DNA from: LMUY01 sp964235495 | Lineage (GTDB): Bacteria > Pseudomonadota > Alphaproteobacteria > Acetobacterales > Acetobacteraceae | NCBI GenBank assembly: GCA_964235495.1 | Contig: CAXSAX010000007.1 | Location: 43,001-107,000, forward strand | Direction of reading: 5' to 3' | Length of the DNA: 64,000 bases | In this document: piece after piece, positions 9,378 through 18,753 of the stretch | How positions within the stretch are numbered: position 1 is the stretch's first letter | How the letters are laid out: every line of letters begins with the position of its first letter | The notes under the pieces: model-generated | The model's database searches: none | What the model was told of the DNA's origin: nothing | What the model saw: only the letters and a program-made list of their open reading frames with translations | Program-made: the position numbers and the translations under genes

Positions 9378-10952
9378 TCACGCCCTCCGCACCCCCCAGA
9401 ACATTGCAAACCCCTCCAATACCCCCGTAACCCCCCGATAAGCCGTTGTCACGAAATCCTGCCCCAGCGGCACGTATGGCACGTCCACGAACGCCCGCGC
9501 CTGCAACTCCGCCGCCAGCCGTTTCTGCTCCGATTCGTCCGCCGTCGCCAGCCACTGGTCCCGCAGCGCTTCGATCGCCGGGCTGCTCGGCCAGCCCAGA
9601 GCGGCGGCGGCGCCGTTGCCGCGCAGCATCACGTTGGTGGCCGGCGTCAGCATGTCGGCGCCGTCCCAGAAGGTATGGAACACGCTCCAGCCGCCCGCAT
9701 TCGGCGGCGCCTTGTTGGCGCGGCGCTGCACCACGCTGCCCCAGTCCATCGCCTGATAATCCACCTTGAGGCCCACGCGCCGCATCAGGTCGGCTCCCAC
9801 GTCGGCCAGCGCCTTCAGGATGGGGAAATCGGTGGGGGCCAGCAGCACTACCGGCTCGCCGCGGTAGCCGGCGTCGCGGATCGCCTTGGCGGCGGCGGGC
9901 ACGTCGGGCTTGCGGTGCAGCGCGTCCAGGCCGGCATCGCTCGCCATGGCGGTGCCGGGGGTGAAGAAGCCGGCGGGGACGTGCTTCAGCGCCGGGTCCT
10001 CGCCCACCACGGCAGTCAGGAAATCCATCTGGTCCACCGCGGAGAGCAGGGCGCGGCGGATGGCGGGGTTGTCGAACAGCGGGTGGAGTTGGTTCATCCG
10101 CAGCACCGGAATTTGGCCGGCCGGGTTGGGGTTGACCACGCTGATACCCTGGGTGCGGCGCAGCATGGGCAGCAGGTCAGGCAGCGGGTTCTCCCACCAA
10201 TCCACCTCGCCCGCCTGCAACGCCGCCGCCGCGGTCGCCGGGTCGGGGATCACCTGCCACTCGACGCGGTCGAAGTTCGCCAGCTTGGGGCCGCTGGTCC
10301 AGTCGGGCGTGCCGGTGGGCACGGGGACGTAGCGGTCAAACCGCTCATACACCACGCGGGCACCAACCACGCGCTCGCCGGCCAGGAAGCGGAACGGGCC
10401 GGAGCCGACCATCTCCGTCACCTGGGTGAACGGGTCGGTCAGCGCCAGGCGCTCGGGCATGATCGGGCACATGGTGCTGCCGCACTTGCCCAGCGCGTCC
10501 GGCAGCAGCGGGAAGGGGCGCTTCAGGCGGAACAGGATGGTCTGGTCGTCAGGCGCGGAAAGCTCGTCGGTGGCGGCCATCAGCGCCTGGCCGAACGCGT
10601 CCCGCACGCCCCAGCGCCGGATGCTGGCCACGCAGTCCCGCGCCAGCACGGACGCGCCGTCATGAAACAGCAGGCCGGGGCGCAGGCCGAGCCGCCACTG
10701 CGTGTCCCCGGCGCTGCGCACGGCGCCGGCCACCATCTGCGGGCTGGGGCGGAAGTGGCCGTCCACGCCGTACAGCGTGTCGAATACCGCGAAACCGTGA
10801 TTGCGGGTGACGTAGGCGGTGGTCCACACCGGGTCCAGCACCGCGAGGTCGGCCTGCGGAATGAAGCGCAGCACGCGTGGCCCGGCGGCGCGGGCAATGG
10901 CCGGCATAGCCAACGCCGCGGCGGATCCTGCAAGGAAAGTTCGGCGATCCAT
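9378..10952 (-). CDS. ABC transporter periplasmic binding protein, peptide/nickel (DppA/OppA) type
   Basis: A 524-residue SBP_bac_5 family protein. It begins with a Tat-like leader (MDRRTFLAGSAAALAM ... ARAAG), so it is exported folded to the periplasm. The mature part has the family's hallmarks (VLDPVWTTAYVTRNHG near the N-terminus, GSGPFRF in the middle, VRRALL-like NPAIRRALLSAVDQ). It would bind oligopeptides or another medium-sized solute. No permease or ATPase gene is next to it, so it is an orphan relying on a transporter elsewhere. The start at 10952 is preceded by an AGGAG element; the open frame begins 27 bases earlier. Confidence 0.88.
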   Translation of the reverse strand: MDRRTFLAGSAAALAMPAIARAAGPRVLRFIPQADLAVLDPVWTTAYVTRNHGFAVFDTLYGVDGHFRPSPQMVAGAVRSAGDTQWRLGLRPGLLFHDGASVLARDCVASIRRWGVRDAFGQALMAATDELSAPDDQTILFRLKRPFPLLPDALGKCGSTMCPIMPERLALTDPFTQVTEMVGSGPFRFLAGERVVGARVVYERFDRYVPVPTGTPDWTSGPKLANFDRVEWQVIPDPATAAAALQAGEVDWWENPLPDLLPMLRRTQGISVVNPNPAGQIPVLRMNQLHPLFDNPAIRRALLSAVDQMDFLTAVVGEDPALKHVPAGFFTPGTAMASDAGLDALHRKPDVPAAAKAIRDAGYRGEPVVLLAPTDFPILKALADVGADLMRRVGLKVDYQAMDWGSVVQRRANKAPPNAGGWSVFHTFWDGADMLTPATNVMLRGNGAAAALGWPSSPAIEALRDQWLATADESEQKRLAAELQARAFVDVPYVPLGQDFVTTAYRGVTGVLEGFAMFWGVRRA

Positions 10953-11008
10953 AGGCAGACTCCTGTACTCCCCGCCCATCTTGCGAGCGGCGTAGCACGG
11001 CGATCAAG

Positions 11009-13075
11009 CTAGACCGCGCCCAGCCCAGCGACTTCGCGCCAACCGGTCTCGTCCACCGTGGCCACGCCCAGCTCGGCCGCCTTCTTCGCCTTGGACCCGG
11101 CGTCCGCGCCCAGCACCACCAGATCGGTCTTTTTCGAGACGCTATCCGTCACTCGCGCGCCTAGCGCCTCCGCCCGGGCCTTGGCCTCTGGCCGGGTCAT
11201 GGTGGCGAGCGACCCGGTGAACACCAGCAGCTTGCCGGAAAGTGCCCCCTCCGCTTTGGCCGTTTCCGGCTGCACCGTCACTTCGGCGGCCAGGTCGTCC
11301 AGCACCGCTAGGTTGCGCGGCTCGGCGAAGAACCCGACCAGCTCGTCCGCAATGGCGCCGCCCACCCGCATGATGCTGCCCAGCGCCAGCCGCTCGTCCG
11401 AGCCCACCATGGCGGCGGCCAACATCTGCGCGCGCCACTCAGGCAGCGTGCCGTAATGCCGGGCGAGCAGCTTGGCGTTAGCCTCGCCGATGCGACGGAT
11501 GCCGAGGGCGTAGATAAAGCGGGACAACCCAATGCTGCGCCGGGACTCGATGGAGCGGACCAGGTTGGCGGCACTGGTGGCACCCCAGCCCTCCCGCGCT
11601 GCAATTGCCGCCTCGTGGGTGTGCAGGCGGAAGATGTCCGCGGGGGCGTCAATCAGGCCGTCCGTGTGGAAAGCACGGATAGTCTGCTCACCGAGGTGCT
11701 CGATGTCGAAGGCGAGACGGCTGACGAAGTGGGCCAGGCGCTCGATGGTCTGCGCCGGGCAAGTCAGCCCCCCAGTGCAGCGGCGCACCACTTCGCCGGC
11801 GGCGCGCACGGCGAGGCTGCCGCAGGCGGGGCAGTGATCCAGCATGGCGAACGGCGCCGGGCCGCGCGGGGCACCCGGCACGGGGCCGAGCACCTGAGGA
11901 ATCACGTCGCCAGCCCGCTGCAACTCCACCGTGTCCCCGGCGCGCACGTCCTTGCGGGCGATCTCGTCCTCGTTGTGTAGGGTGGCGCGGGTGACGAGCA
12001 CACCACCAATGTTGACGCTTTGCAGAATGGCGACGGGAGTGAGCGAGCCAGTGCGTCCCACCTGAATGCGAATGTCCTCAAGGAGAGTGGTGGCGCGCTC
12101 GGCAGGAAACTTCCAGGCGGTGGCCCAGCGCGGGCTGCGACCCACGAAGCCAAGGCGGCGCTGCAGGACGAGGTCGTCGATCTTGTACACGGCCCCGTCG
12201 ATGTCGTACGGCAGGCTGGCGCGACGTGCGGCCATGGCAGCGTGGAACGCTTCTGCGCCAGACTGGTCCACCTGCTCGTTGAACGGGTTGGTGCTGAAAC
12301 CCCAGGCTTTCAGTTGGGCGAGATAGCTCCAGTGAGTTGGCGCGGGCAGCTCACTGGCCTCGCCGAACGCATAAGCAAACAAGCCGAGCGGTCGGGCGCC
12401 AGTGACCTTGGGGTCCAGTTGGCGCAGGCTGCCAGCTGCGGAATTGCGTGGGTTGGCATAGGTTTTCAGCCCGGCTGTAACCTGGGCGGCGTTGAGGGCC
12501 AGGAAGTCTGCCTTGGTCATGAACACCTCGCCGCGTATCTCGATGCGAGCCGGCGCTGTCCCGCAGAGGCGCTGCGGCACGGCCGGCATGGTGCGCAGGT
12601 TGGCCGTCACATCCTCTCCCTCCATGCCGTCCCCCCGCGTGGCGCCGTGAACCAGATAGCCCGCCTCGTAGGTCAGCGAGATGGACAGGCCGTCGATCTT
12701 GGGCTCCGCCACGAAGGCCAGGACAGGGTTTTTCAGGCCGAGAAAGCGGGCAATACGAGCACAGAACTCGTCAAAGTCCAGTCGGCTGAACGCGTTGTCC
12801 AGACTCAGCATGGGCACGCGATGAGCAATCTTGGCAAAGCCGCTGGCGGCTTGCGCACCCACGCGGTGCGCCGGGCTGTCGGGACGGATCAGGCTAGGAA
12901 AGCGGGCCTCGATGGCAGAGTTGCGTTGGCGCAACGCGTCATACTCGGCGTCCGTGATCTCCGGCGCATCCTGCGTGTTGTACAGCCGATCGTGATGGGC
13001 GATGTCATGGGCAAGGCGCTCCAGCTCAACGGCAGCCTCCTCTTCCGTCAGTTGCTCAGGCATTTGATCAATCAT
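11009..13075 (-). CDS. ligA: NAD+-dependent DNA ligase
   Basis: A 688-residue LigA, the essential ligase that joins Okazaki fragments and repair nicks using NAD+. In order: domain Ia (~1-70), the adenylation domain with nucleophile K126 in EPKIDG, the OB fold (IRIQVGRTG), a zinc finger (CPAC ... CTGGLTCPA), the helix-hairpin-helix region and a C-terminal BRCT domain (~608-688, GKLLVFTGSLATM). Length matches the family. The frame is open upstream to 13186, but ATG 13075 gives the usual N-terminus. Confidence 0.96.
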   Translation of the reverse strand: MIDQMPEQLTEEEAAVELERLAHDIAHHDRLYNTQDAPEITDAEYDALRQRNSAIEARFPSLIRPDSPAHRVGAQAASGFAKIAHRVPMLSLDNAFSRLDFDEFCARIARFLGLKNPVLAFVAEPKIDGLSISLTYEAGYLVHGATRGDGMEGEDVTANLRTMPAVPQRLCGTAPARIEIRGEVFMTKADFLALNAAQVTAGLKTYANPRNSAAGSLRQLDPKVTGARPLGLFAYAFGEASELPAPTHWSYLAQLKAWGFSTNPFNEQVDQSGAEAFHAAMAARRASLPYDIDGAVYKIDDLVLQRRLGFVGRSPRWATAWKFPAERATTLLEDIRIQVGRTGSLTPVAILQSVNIGGVLVTRATLHNEDEIARKDVRAGDTVELQRAGDVIPQVLGPVPGAPRGPAPFAMLDHCPACGSLAVRAAGEVVRRCTGGLTCPAQTIERLAHFVSRLAFDIEHLGEQTIRAFHTDGLIDAPADIFRLHTHEAAIAAREGWGATSAANLVRSIESRRSIGLSRFIYALGIRRIGEANAKLLARHYGTLPEWRAQMLAAAMVGSDERLALGSIMRVGGAIADELVGFFAEPRNLAVLDDLAAEVTVQPETAKAEGALSGKLLVFTGSLATMTRPEAKARAEALGARVTDSVSKKTDLVVLGADAGSKAKKAAELGVATVDETGWREVAGLGAV

Positions 13076-13356
13076 GGCACTGTCCTCGCACCTTAGCCGT
13101 TTGTAGGAACGCCATTTCAGCCGATCCCTCCCGCTCGTGGGACGTAGCGGATGGCCCTTGGCCACCTCGAAGAGTTTGTGAGCCAAGGTTTCTCACAACT
13201 ATGGCAGCACTTTAGCAACAGACGGTAACACCCTGCGAGTGCTTAGATTTTCACAATGAAGCACTGCAAAATCAAGATTTCACGCCCATTTTGCGATGTG
13301 TCGCGGCGCACAAGGCGCTTTCCTTATGGCGCGGGGCGGTTCACATCACTGCCTCG

Positions 13357-13773
13357 ATGCAATTCCATGCGAGCTGCGCTGCCCGGGAAGGGTACGGTGT
13401 GCTGCTGCTAGGTCCCTCGGGGTCGGGCAAGTCAAATCTTTTGCTGCGTCTGCTTGACCACGGCTTTTCCCTTGTGGCCGATGATCGGGTGGACATGATG
13501 GATGGCACGGCATCCGTCCCGCCCGCGTTGGCCGGGTTGCTGGAGGTTCGCGGGCTAGGTTTGATTTGCCTGCCCTACATTCCATCCGCCCCTGTCGTTC
13601 TTGCCGTTGAGATGGGGTTGGGCGAGCGGCTGCCGCAGCCAGCAATGCATGCCTGGTGCGGTCAACCATTGGTGCGAATCGACCCAACTTGTCCGTCTGC
13701 GGTGCAGCGCGTATCCCTGGCATTAGACTGCGTGCTCGGCCGGGTGCGTCAGATCGCGGGAGCATTCGCATGA
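13357..13773 (+). CDS. hprK: HPr kinase/phosphorylase, short alphaproteobacterial form
   Basis: This protein has only the C-terminal catalytic domain of HPr kinase/phosphorylase, as in other alphaproteobacteria. The Walker A motif GPSGSGKSN and the VADDRVDM stretch are present; the family signature loop around EVRGLGLICLPY follows. It phosphorylates the regulatory serine of HPr (encoded three genes downstream). The open frame extends back to a TTG at 13291; ATG 13357 leaves just a few residues before the first strand. Its stop overlaps the rapZ start by ATGA (13770-13773), showing coupling. Confidence 0.88.
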   Translation: MQFHASCAAREGYGVLLLGPSGSGKSNLLLRLLDHGFSLVADDRVDMMDGTASVPPALAGLLEVRGLGLICLPYIPSAPVVLAVEMGLGERLPQPAMHAWCGQPLVRIDPTCPSAVQRVSLALDCVLGRVRQIAGAFA

Positions 13774-14687
13774 CGCTGCGCCGGGTCGTTCTGGTGACGG
13801 GTCTGGCCGGAGCCGGGCGATCATCGATCTTACGTGTGCTGGAAGACCTTGGCTACGAGGCGGTGGACAATCCGCCGTTGACGCTGACGGAAGAGTTGGT
13901 CAGCCGTGGAGAGGGTGCGGTCGCGATCGGCTTAGATGCGCGCAGCCGCGGCTTTGATGCCTGCGTCGTGCTGTCCACCATGGAGCGGTTGCGAGGCAAC
14001 CGAGGCCTCCAGCTAGATCTTGTGTTTGCCTCAGCCGATGAGGGCTCGCTGCTGCGGCGGTACACCGAGACCCGGCGCCGACATCCGTTGGCTCTGGGCG
14101 GCCGAGTGGTGGACGGCATCGCCGAGGAGGTGGCGCTGACTGCACCCTTGCGCGAAGCAGCCGATCTGGTGATCGACACATCCGACACGTCCCTACCCGC
14201 CCTGCGCCGGCTTGTGGAGAGTCGCTTTTCCTCGCAGCAGCTAAGTTTAACGGTCTGCTTGATGTCCTTTGCCTATCCCCATGGACTGCCACGGGAGGCG
14301 GACTTGGTATTCGATGCACGGTTCTTGCGTAACCCGCACTATGATCCCTATCTGCGGTGCAAGACCGGAACTGAGCCGGATGTGGCAGCCTATGTCGCAG
14401 CTGATCCGGACTTTGACGCGTTCTTCGGCCAAGTTGAGTCCATGCTTCAACTGCTCCTGCCGCGCTTCGTGCAGGAAGGAAAAAAATACGTGACCATTGC
14501 CGTTGGCTGCACGGGCGGGCGACATCGCTCCGTGTTTATCGTCGAGAAGTTGGCGGTTCGTATGGCTGCGTCATGCCACGCGGGCGCGGGCGGCTGGCAT
14601 ATCGTGCCGACGCACCGAGAGCTGCGAATGGCGGATAGCCCCACCACCGAGGCGCTCCGGACTCAGGCAGCCTGGCGCGAACCATGA
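13770..14687 (+). CDS. rapZ: RapZ / YvcJ-type nucleotide-binding RNase adapter
   Basis: A 305-residue RapZ-family protein. In enterobacteria RapZ guides RNase E to the GlmZ sRNA and controls glucosamine-6-P synthesis; elsewhere it is a GTP/ATP-binding protein of less clear role. The N-terminal P-loop domain and C-terminal domain (VGCTGGRHRSVFIVE, the conserved phosphate-binding end) are complete. Oddly, the Walker A lysine is arginine (GLAGAGRSS, residues 11-19, codons CTG GCC GGA GCC GGG CGA TCA TCG). It sits in the canonical hprK-rapZ-EIIA-ptsH order and overlaps both neighbours. Confidence 0.93.
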   Translation: MTLRRVVLVTGLAGAGRSSILRVLEDLGYEAVDNPPLTLTEELVSRGEGAVAIGLDARSRGFDACVVLSTMERLRGNRGLQLDLVFASADEGSLLRRYTETRRRHPLALGGRVVDGIAEEVALTAPLREAADLVIDTSDTSLPALRRLVESRFSSQQLSLTVCLMSFAYPHGLPREADLVFDARFLRNPHYDPYLRCKTGTEPDVAAYVAADPDFDAFFGQVESMLQLLLPRFVQEGKKYVTIAVGCTGGRHRSVFIVEKLAVRMAASCHAGAGGWHIVPTHRELRMADSPTTEALRTQAAWREP

Positions 14688-15109
14688 TAGGCCTCGTCCT
14701 CGTCTCCCATGGTCGCCTTGCGGAGGAACTTCGCCTGGCGCTCGAACACGTTGTTGGACCGCAAGAGCACGTGGCAACTGTTTGCATTGGGCCAGAAGAT
14801 GACATGGAACTGCGGCGAGCAGATATCCATGCCAGCATATGCAGTGTGGATGACGGAAACGGCGTGGTGCTGCTGACCGACATGTTTGGCGGCACACCCT
14901 CCAATCTGGCCATCTCGCTCATGAACCGACCAGGGGTCGAAGTCATCGCAGGCGTTAACTTGCCCATGCTAGTCAAACTCGCCAAAGTGCGATCCCGCCA
15001 GTCACTAGGCGAATGCGTGGATTGCGCCCAAGCGGCAGGACGAAAGTACATTGCCGCCGCATCCCACGTGCTTCATGGCTGCAAGATCAACAATGCAGGC
15101 AGTAATTGA
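14684..15109 (+). CDS. PTS EIIA component, mannose family (regulatory PTS)
   Basis: A 141-residue EIIA-Man domain with the phospho-acceptor His9 (LVSHGRLAEEL) and the conserved DMFGGTPSN loop. It accepts phosphate from HPr. As no EIIB/EIIC sugar permease is encoded nearby, it most likely serves a regulatory PTS, as in other alphaproteobacteria. Start overlaps the rapZ stop (ATGA at 14684-14687). Confidence 0.92.
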   Translation: MIGLVLVSHGRLAEELRLALEHVVGPQEHVATVCIGPEDDMELRRADIHASICSVDDGNGVVLLTDMFGGTPSNLAISLMNRPGVEVIAGVNLPMLVKLAKVRSRQSLGECVDCAQAAGRKYIAAASHVLHGCKINNAGSN

Positions 15110-15122
15110 GCGCATAGGTGTG

Positions 15123-15413
15123 ATGGACGACCCGACGGCTTCTCCTCTAACTGTCCAAGCAACCATACGAAACCATCGCGGCCTTCACGCCCGCGCTGCA
15201 GCTAAGTTCGTGACTTTAGCAGAGCAATTCGCAGCCATCATCGAGGTAGGAACAAACGAACAAACTGTATCTGCTCAGTCCATTATGGGTCTTATGATGC
15301 TGGGTGCGGGCAAAGGCACTGTGATCAGATTGCAGGCTAGTGGCGTCGACGCTGCTGACGCCCTGACTGCCTTGGCAGCTTTGGTTGAGGCTGGTTTCCA
15401 TGAGCAAGATTAG
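15123..15413 (+). CDS. ptsH: Phosphocarrier protein HPr
   Basis: A 96-residue HPr. The PEP-dependent phosphorylation site is His22 (NHRGLHARAAAKF) and the HPrK target serine is Ser53 (SAQSIMGLMML). It shuttles phosphate from enzyme I to EIIA and is switched by HprK. ATG 15123 is used; the frame is open to 15051, overlapping the EIIA gene, and ATG 15093 is an alternative. The enzyme I gene (ptsI/ptsP) that usually follows is absent; uvrA lies next on the opposite strand. Confidence 0.93.
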   Translation: MDDPTASPLTVQATIRNHRGLHARAAAKFVTLAEQFAAIIEVGTNEQTVSAQSIMGLMMLGAGKGTVIRLQASGVDAADALTALAALVEAGFHEQD

Positions 15414-15688
15414 CCGGCGCAAAACTCAAGGCATAGTTTGAACATCGGCTTAGAGGATCGGATTCGCTGCCATCCTGCATACAAAGGTCTGATCGTGCCG
15501 AGCTAAGGTTGTCAACACCTCTCTTGGCAGAGCGGTCGCTTCCAGTGCATTTGGACATTAGCATACCGTCAGGCACCTTGTAAGTTTTCTGTAAAGGCTG
15601 ATGGACCAACGTCAAACGCGTCCGTGTCAGGTAGCCGCAAGCCAGCCCTTTGCTTCGCAAGCATGGCACGCTAGCGCCCAAGCAGCAG

Positions 15689-18613
15689 TCAATTACGCTT
15701 GCGGGATTTCTTTTCGCGGGCGGCCGGTAGCATGGGCTTCAAGAACCGGCCGGTATGGCTCTCTGGCGCGGCAGCGACCATCTCCGGCGTACCTTCCGCT
15801 ACGATGCGTCCCCCACCCTCACCGCCGCCGGGCCCGAGATCCAGCACCCAATCAGCGGTCTTGATGACTTCGAGGTTGTGCTCGATCACCACTACCGTGT
15901 TACCTTGGTCCACTAGCGCGTGCAGCACTTCCAGCAACTTGCGGACATCCTCGAAATGCAGGCCCGTCGTTGGCTCATCCAGGATGTAGAGTGTGCGCCC
16001 AGTCGCTCGGCGCGCTAGTTCCTTGCTCAACTTGATGCGCTGCGCTTCCCCACCGGAGAGCGTGGTGGCTTGTTGCCCCAGCTTGACGTATCCCAGGCCT
16101 ACGCGCTGCAAAATGCTCAGCCGGTCGCGGATTTTGGGCTGCGCGCTGAAATAGGCCACTGCCTCGTCGATTGTCATGTCCAGCACTTCAGCGATTGACT
16201 TGCCTCGAAACTTGATGTCGAGCGTTTCACGGTTGTAACGGGCGCCCTTGCAAGTATCGCAAGTAACAAACACGTCCGGCAGGAAGTGCATCTCGATCTT
16301 TAGCACACCGTCACCCTGGCACGCCTCGCATCGCCCACCTTTCACGTTGAAGCTGAAGCGGCCAGATTTGTAACCGCGAGCACGGCTTTCCGGCAGTTCA
16401 GCAAACCAATCTCGAATGGGAGCGAACAGGTCAGTATAGGTGGCTGGGTTAGAACGGGGCGTGCGCCCAATTGGTGATTGGTCAATGTCGATAATCTTGT
16501 CGAGTTGGTCGAGTCCATCGATCCTGTCATGGGCGCTCGGCACTTGTCCGCTGCCCATTAATCGCCGGCTTGCTGCTTTCCAAAGCGTATCGATGACCAA
16601 CGTGGATTTGCCTCCGCCAGACACGCCGCTAACGCAGCAGAACGTCCCGAGCGGAAAACAGGCTGTTACATCCTGCAGATTGTTGCCACGTGCGCCTATC
16701 ACCCGGATAGAGCGTGCCACATCCACTGGGCGACGGCGTGCCGGCACTTCGATGCGGCGGCGACCGGAAAGATAAGCTCCCGTGATGGAGGCCGGGTTGG
16801 CCGCCACCTCATCCGGCGTGCCCTGCGCGATGATATGCCCACCCAACGTGCCCGCGGCAGGTCCCATATCGATGAGGTAATCAGCCGCCCGAATGGCGTC
16901 CTCGTCGTGTTCAACTACCAGCACCGTATTTCCCAACGCCTTGAGGCGGGCCAACGTACTCAGCAGTCTCTCATTGTCACGCTGGTGCAGGCCGATGGAC
17001 GGCTCGTCTAGCACGTACAACACGCCGGTCAGGCCAGAACCGATTTGGCTGGCCAGGCGAATGCGCTGGGACTCGCCGCCTGAGAGGGTCGTGGAGCCAC
17101 GGGCGAGCGTGAGATAGTCTAGCCCTACGTCGTCCAGGAAACGCAACCGGTCAGTTATCTCTTTCAGGATGCGCCCGGCAATCGCAGCCCGCTGCGGCGT
17201 GAGTGTGTCACTCACGCTTCCAAACCACTGGACGGCGCGACGGATCGACAGTTCAGATGCTGCTGCGATGGTGAGGCCAGCCACTCGCACCGCCAGCGCC
17301 TCCGGCTTGAGCCGGGCGCCTCGGCATACGGCGCAAGGCTTCTCAGCTTGGTAGCGGCTCATTTCCTCCCGTACCCAAGCACTGTCCGTTTCCTGCCAGC
17401 GCCGCTGCAAGTTGCGCAGCACGCCTTCAAACGGCTTGGTGACACTATAGGCGCGCAGACCATCCTTATAGGTAAACTCGATTGGCATGGCGCCACCGGT
17501 TAGGATGACATCGCGCACATCCTCCGGCAATTCGTCCCAAGGTTTGCGGGTGCTGACTTTGAAATGTCGTGCGATGGAGGCGAGTGTCTGGTCGTAGTAC
17601 TCGCTCTTGGCGCCCGACCATGGTGCGACTGCGCCTTCAGCGATGGAGGCACGCTCATCTGGAATCACCAGCGCCGGGTCGAAAAAGCTTTCCATGCCCA
17701 GGCCATCACAGGCCGGACAGGCACCGTGGGGTGAATTGAAGGAAAACAGGCGAGGTTCGATCTCTTCGATTGTGAAGCCGCTCACCGGACAGGCGAAGCG
17801 GGAGGAGAAAACAGTGCGATCCGCCCTCTCGTCGGCGGTTTCGGCATAGACGACTCCGTCCGCCATCGCGAGCGCGGTCTCGAAGCTGTCGGCCAGCCGG
17901 CTTTCCATTCCCGGCCGTACCACGATGCGGTCCACCACGGCATCGATGTCGTGCTTTGTTTTGCGATTCAGCGCCGGCACGTCTGTGATCTCATAGAGCG
18001 TTCCGTCCACCTTGGCGCGAGTGAAGCCGCGACGCTGTAAATCGGCCAGCTCCTTGCGATACTCGCCCTTGCGATCGCGAATCACGGGCGCCAGCAGCAA
18101 CAATCGCGTACCCTCGGGCATCGCCATAATCCGATCTACCATCTGGGTAATGGTTTGCGCCTCGATTGGCAGTCCCGTGGCCGGAGAGTAAGGCACCCCG
18201 GCGCGTGCCCATAGCAGACGCATATAGTCATAGATTTCCGTGACCGTGCCAACGGTGGAGCGTGGATTGCGGCTGGTAGTTTTTTGCTCAATCGAGATGG
18301 CCGGGGACAATCCTTCGATGCTGTCCACGTCCGGCTTGCCCATCAGTTCCAGAAACTGGCGAGCGTAGGCGGAAAGCGACTCCACGTAGCGCCGCTGGCC
18401 CTCAGCATAAATCGTGTCGAATGCCAAAGAGGATTTGCCACTGCCGGACAGCCCGGTGATCACCGTCAGTTGGTCGCGCGGAATTTGGACGTCGATGTTC
18501 TTCAGGTTGTGCTCGCGCGCGCCGCGCACGGTGATGAAGCCCCGTCTTTCTGACGTCTGTGCTGCAGGCGCAAGCGCGCCACCCAGCTGATCCAATTGTT
18601 CCGATCCGTCCAT
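15689..18613 (-). CDS. uvrA: Excinuclease ABC subunit A
   Basis: A ~974-residue UvrA, the damage-recognition ATPase of nucleotide excision repair, which forms a dimer and loads UvrB. Two ABC cassettes are complete: Walker A GLSGSGKSS and GVSGGGKST, two LSGGE signatures, and Walker B LDEPSIGLH and LDEPTTGLH. Zinc-binding cysteines are seen (CPACDGLG; CEACQGDG with CDTCKGAR). ATG 18613 is preferred over the TTG at 18616. A consensus SOS box lies 33 bases upstream, so damage induction through LexA is expected. Confidence 0.97.
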   Translation of the reverse strand: MDGSEQLDQLGGALAPAAQTSERRGFITVRGAREHNLKNIDVQIPRDQLTVITGLSGSGKSSLAFDTIYAEGQRRYVESLSAYARQFLELMGKPDVDSIEGLSPAISIEQKTTSRNPRSTVGTVTEIYDYMRLLWARAGVPYSPATGLPIEAQTITQMVDRIMAMPEGTRLLLLAPVIRDRKGEYRKELADLQRRGFTRAKVDGTLYEITDVPALNRKTKHDIDAVVDRIVVRPGMESRLADSFETALAMADGVVYAETADERADRTVFSSRFACPVSGFTIEEIEPRLFSFNSPHGACPACDGLGMESFFDPALVIPDERASIAEGAVAPWSGAKSEYYDQTLASIARHFKVSTRKPWDELPEDVRDVILTGGAMPIEFTYKDGLRAYSVTKPFEGVLRNLQRRWQETDSAWVREEMSRYQAEKPCAVCRGARLKPEALAVRVAGLTIAAASELSIRRAVQWFGSVSDTLTPQRAAIAGRILKEITDRLRFLDDVGLDYLTLARGSTTLSGGESQRIRLASQIGSGLTGVLYVLDEPSIGLHQRDNERLLSTLARLKALGNTVLVVEHDEDAIRAADYLIDMGPAAGTLGGHIIAQGTPDEVAANPASITGAYLSGRRRIEVPARRRPVDVARSIRVIGARGNNLQDVTACFPLGTFCCVSGVSGGGKSTLVIDTLWKAASRRLMGSGQVPSAHDRIDGLDQLDKIIDIDQSPIGRTPRSNPATYTDLFAPIRDWFAELPESRARGYKSGRFSFNVKGGRCEACQGDGVLKIEMHFLPDVFVTCDTCKGARYNRETLDIKFRGKSIAEVLDMTIDEAVAYFSAQPKIRDRLSILQRVGLGYVKLGQQATTLSGGEAQRIKLSKELARRATGRTLYILDEPTTGLHFEDVRKLLEVLHALVDQGNTVVVIEHNLEVIKTADWVLDLGPGGGEGGGRIVAEGTPEMVAAAPESHTGRFLKPMLPAAREKKSRKRN

Positions 18614-18645
18614 CAAACCCCCAACTGAAACACTTACGTACTTGC

Positions 18646-18660
18646 GTTCACGTCCTGTTC
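18646..18660. promoter_or_regulatory. LexA/SOS box upstream of uvrA
   Basis: GTTC-N7-GTTC (GTTC at 18646-18649 and 18657-18660, exact 7-base gap) matches the direct-repeat LexA operator known for alphaproteobacteria. It sits 33 bases before the uvrA ATG, the expected place for repression. It also lies ~95 bases before the divergent exported-protein gene. Confidence 0.8.
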
Positions 18661-18753
18661 CGTTTATATAGTCGTCCTGCGAGCGCGTGAGAGGTCTTTC
18701 CGTCCTTTCCGCTCCCTTCCCGGTTCAGCCGTTCGCAATCCCTCAGTGTCCAG

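Noticed and set aside
9675..11012. 445-residue plus-strand open frame
   Set aside because: It covers the binding-protein gene in antisense; the composition is shadow-like.
12020..13096. 358-residue plus-strand open frame
   Set aside because: It lies opposite ligA, which is certain.
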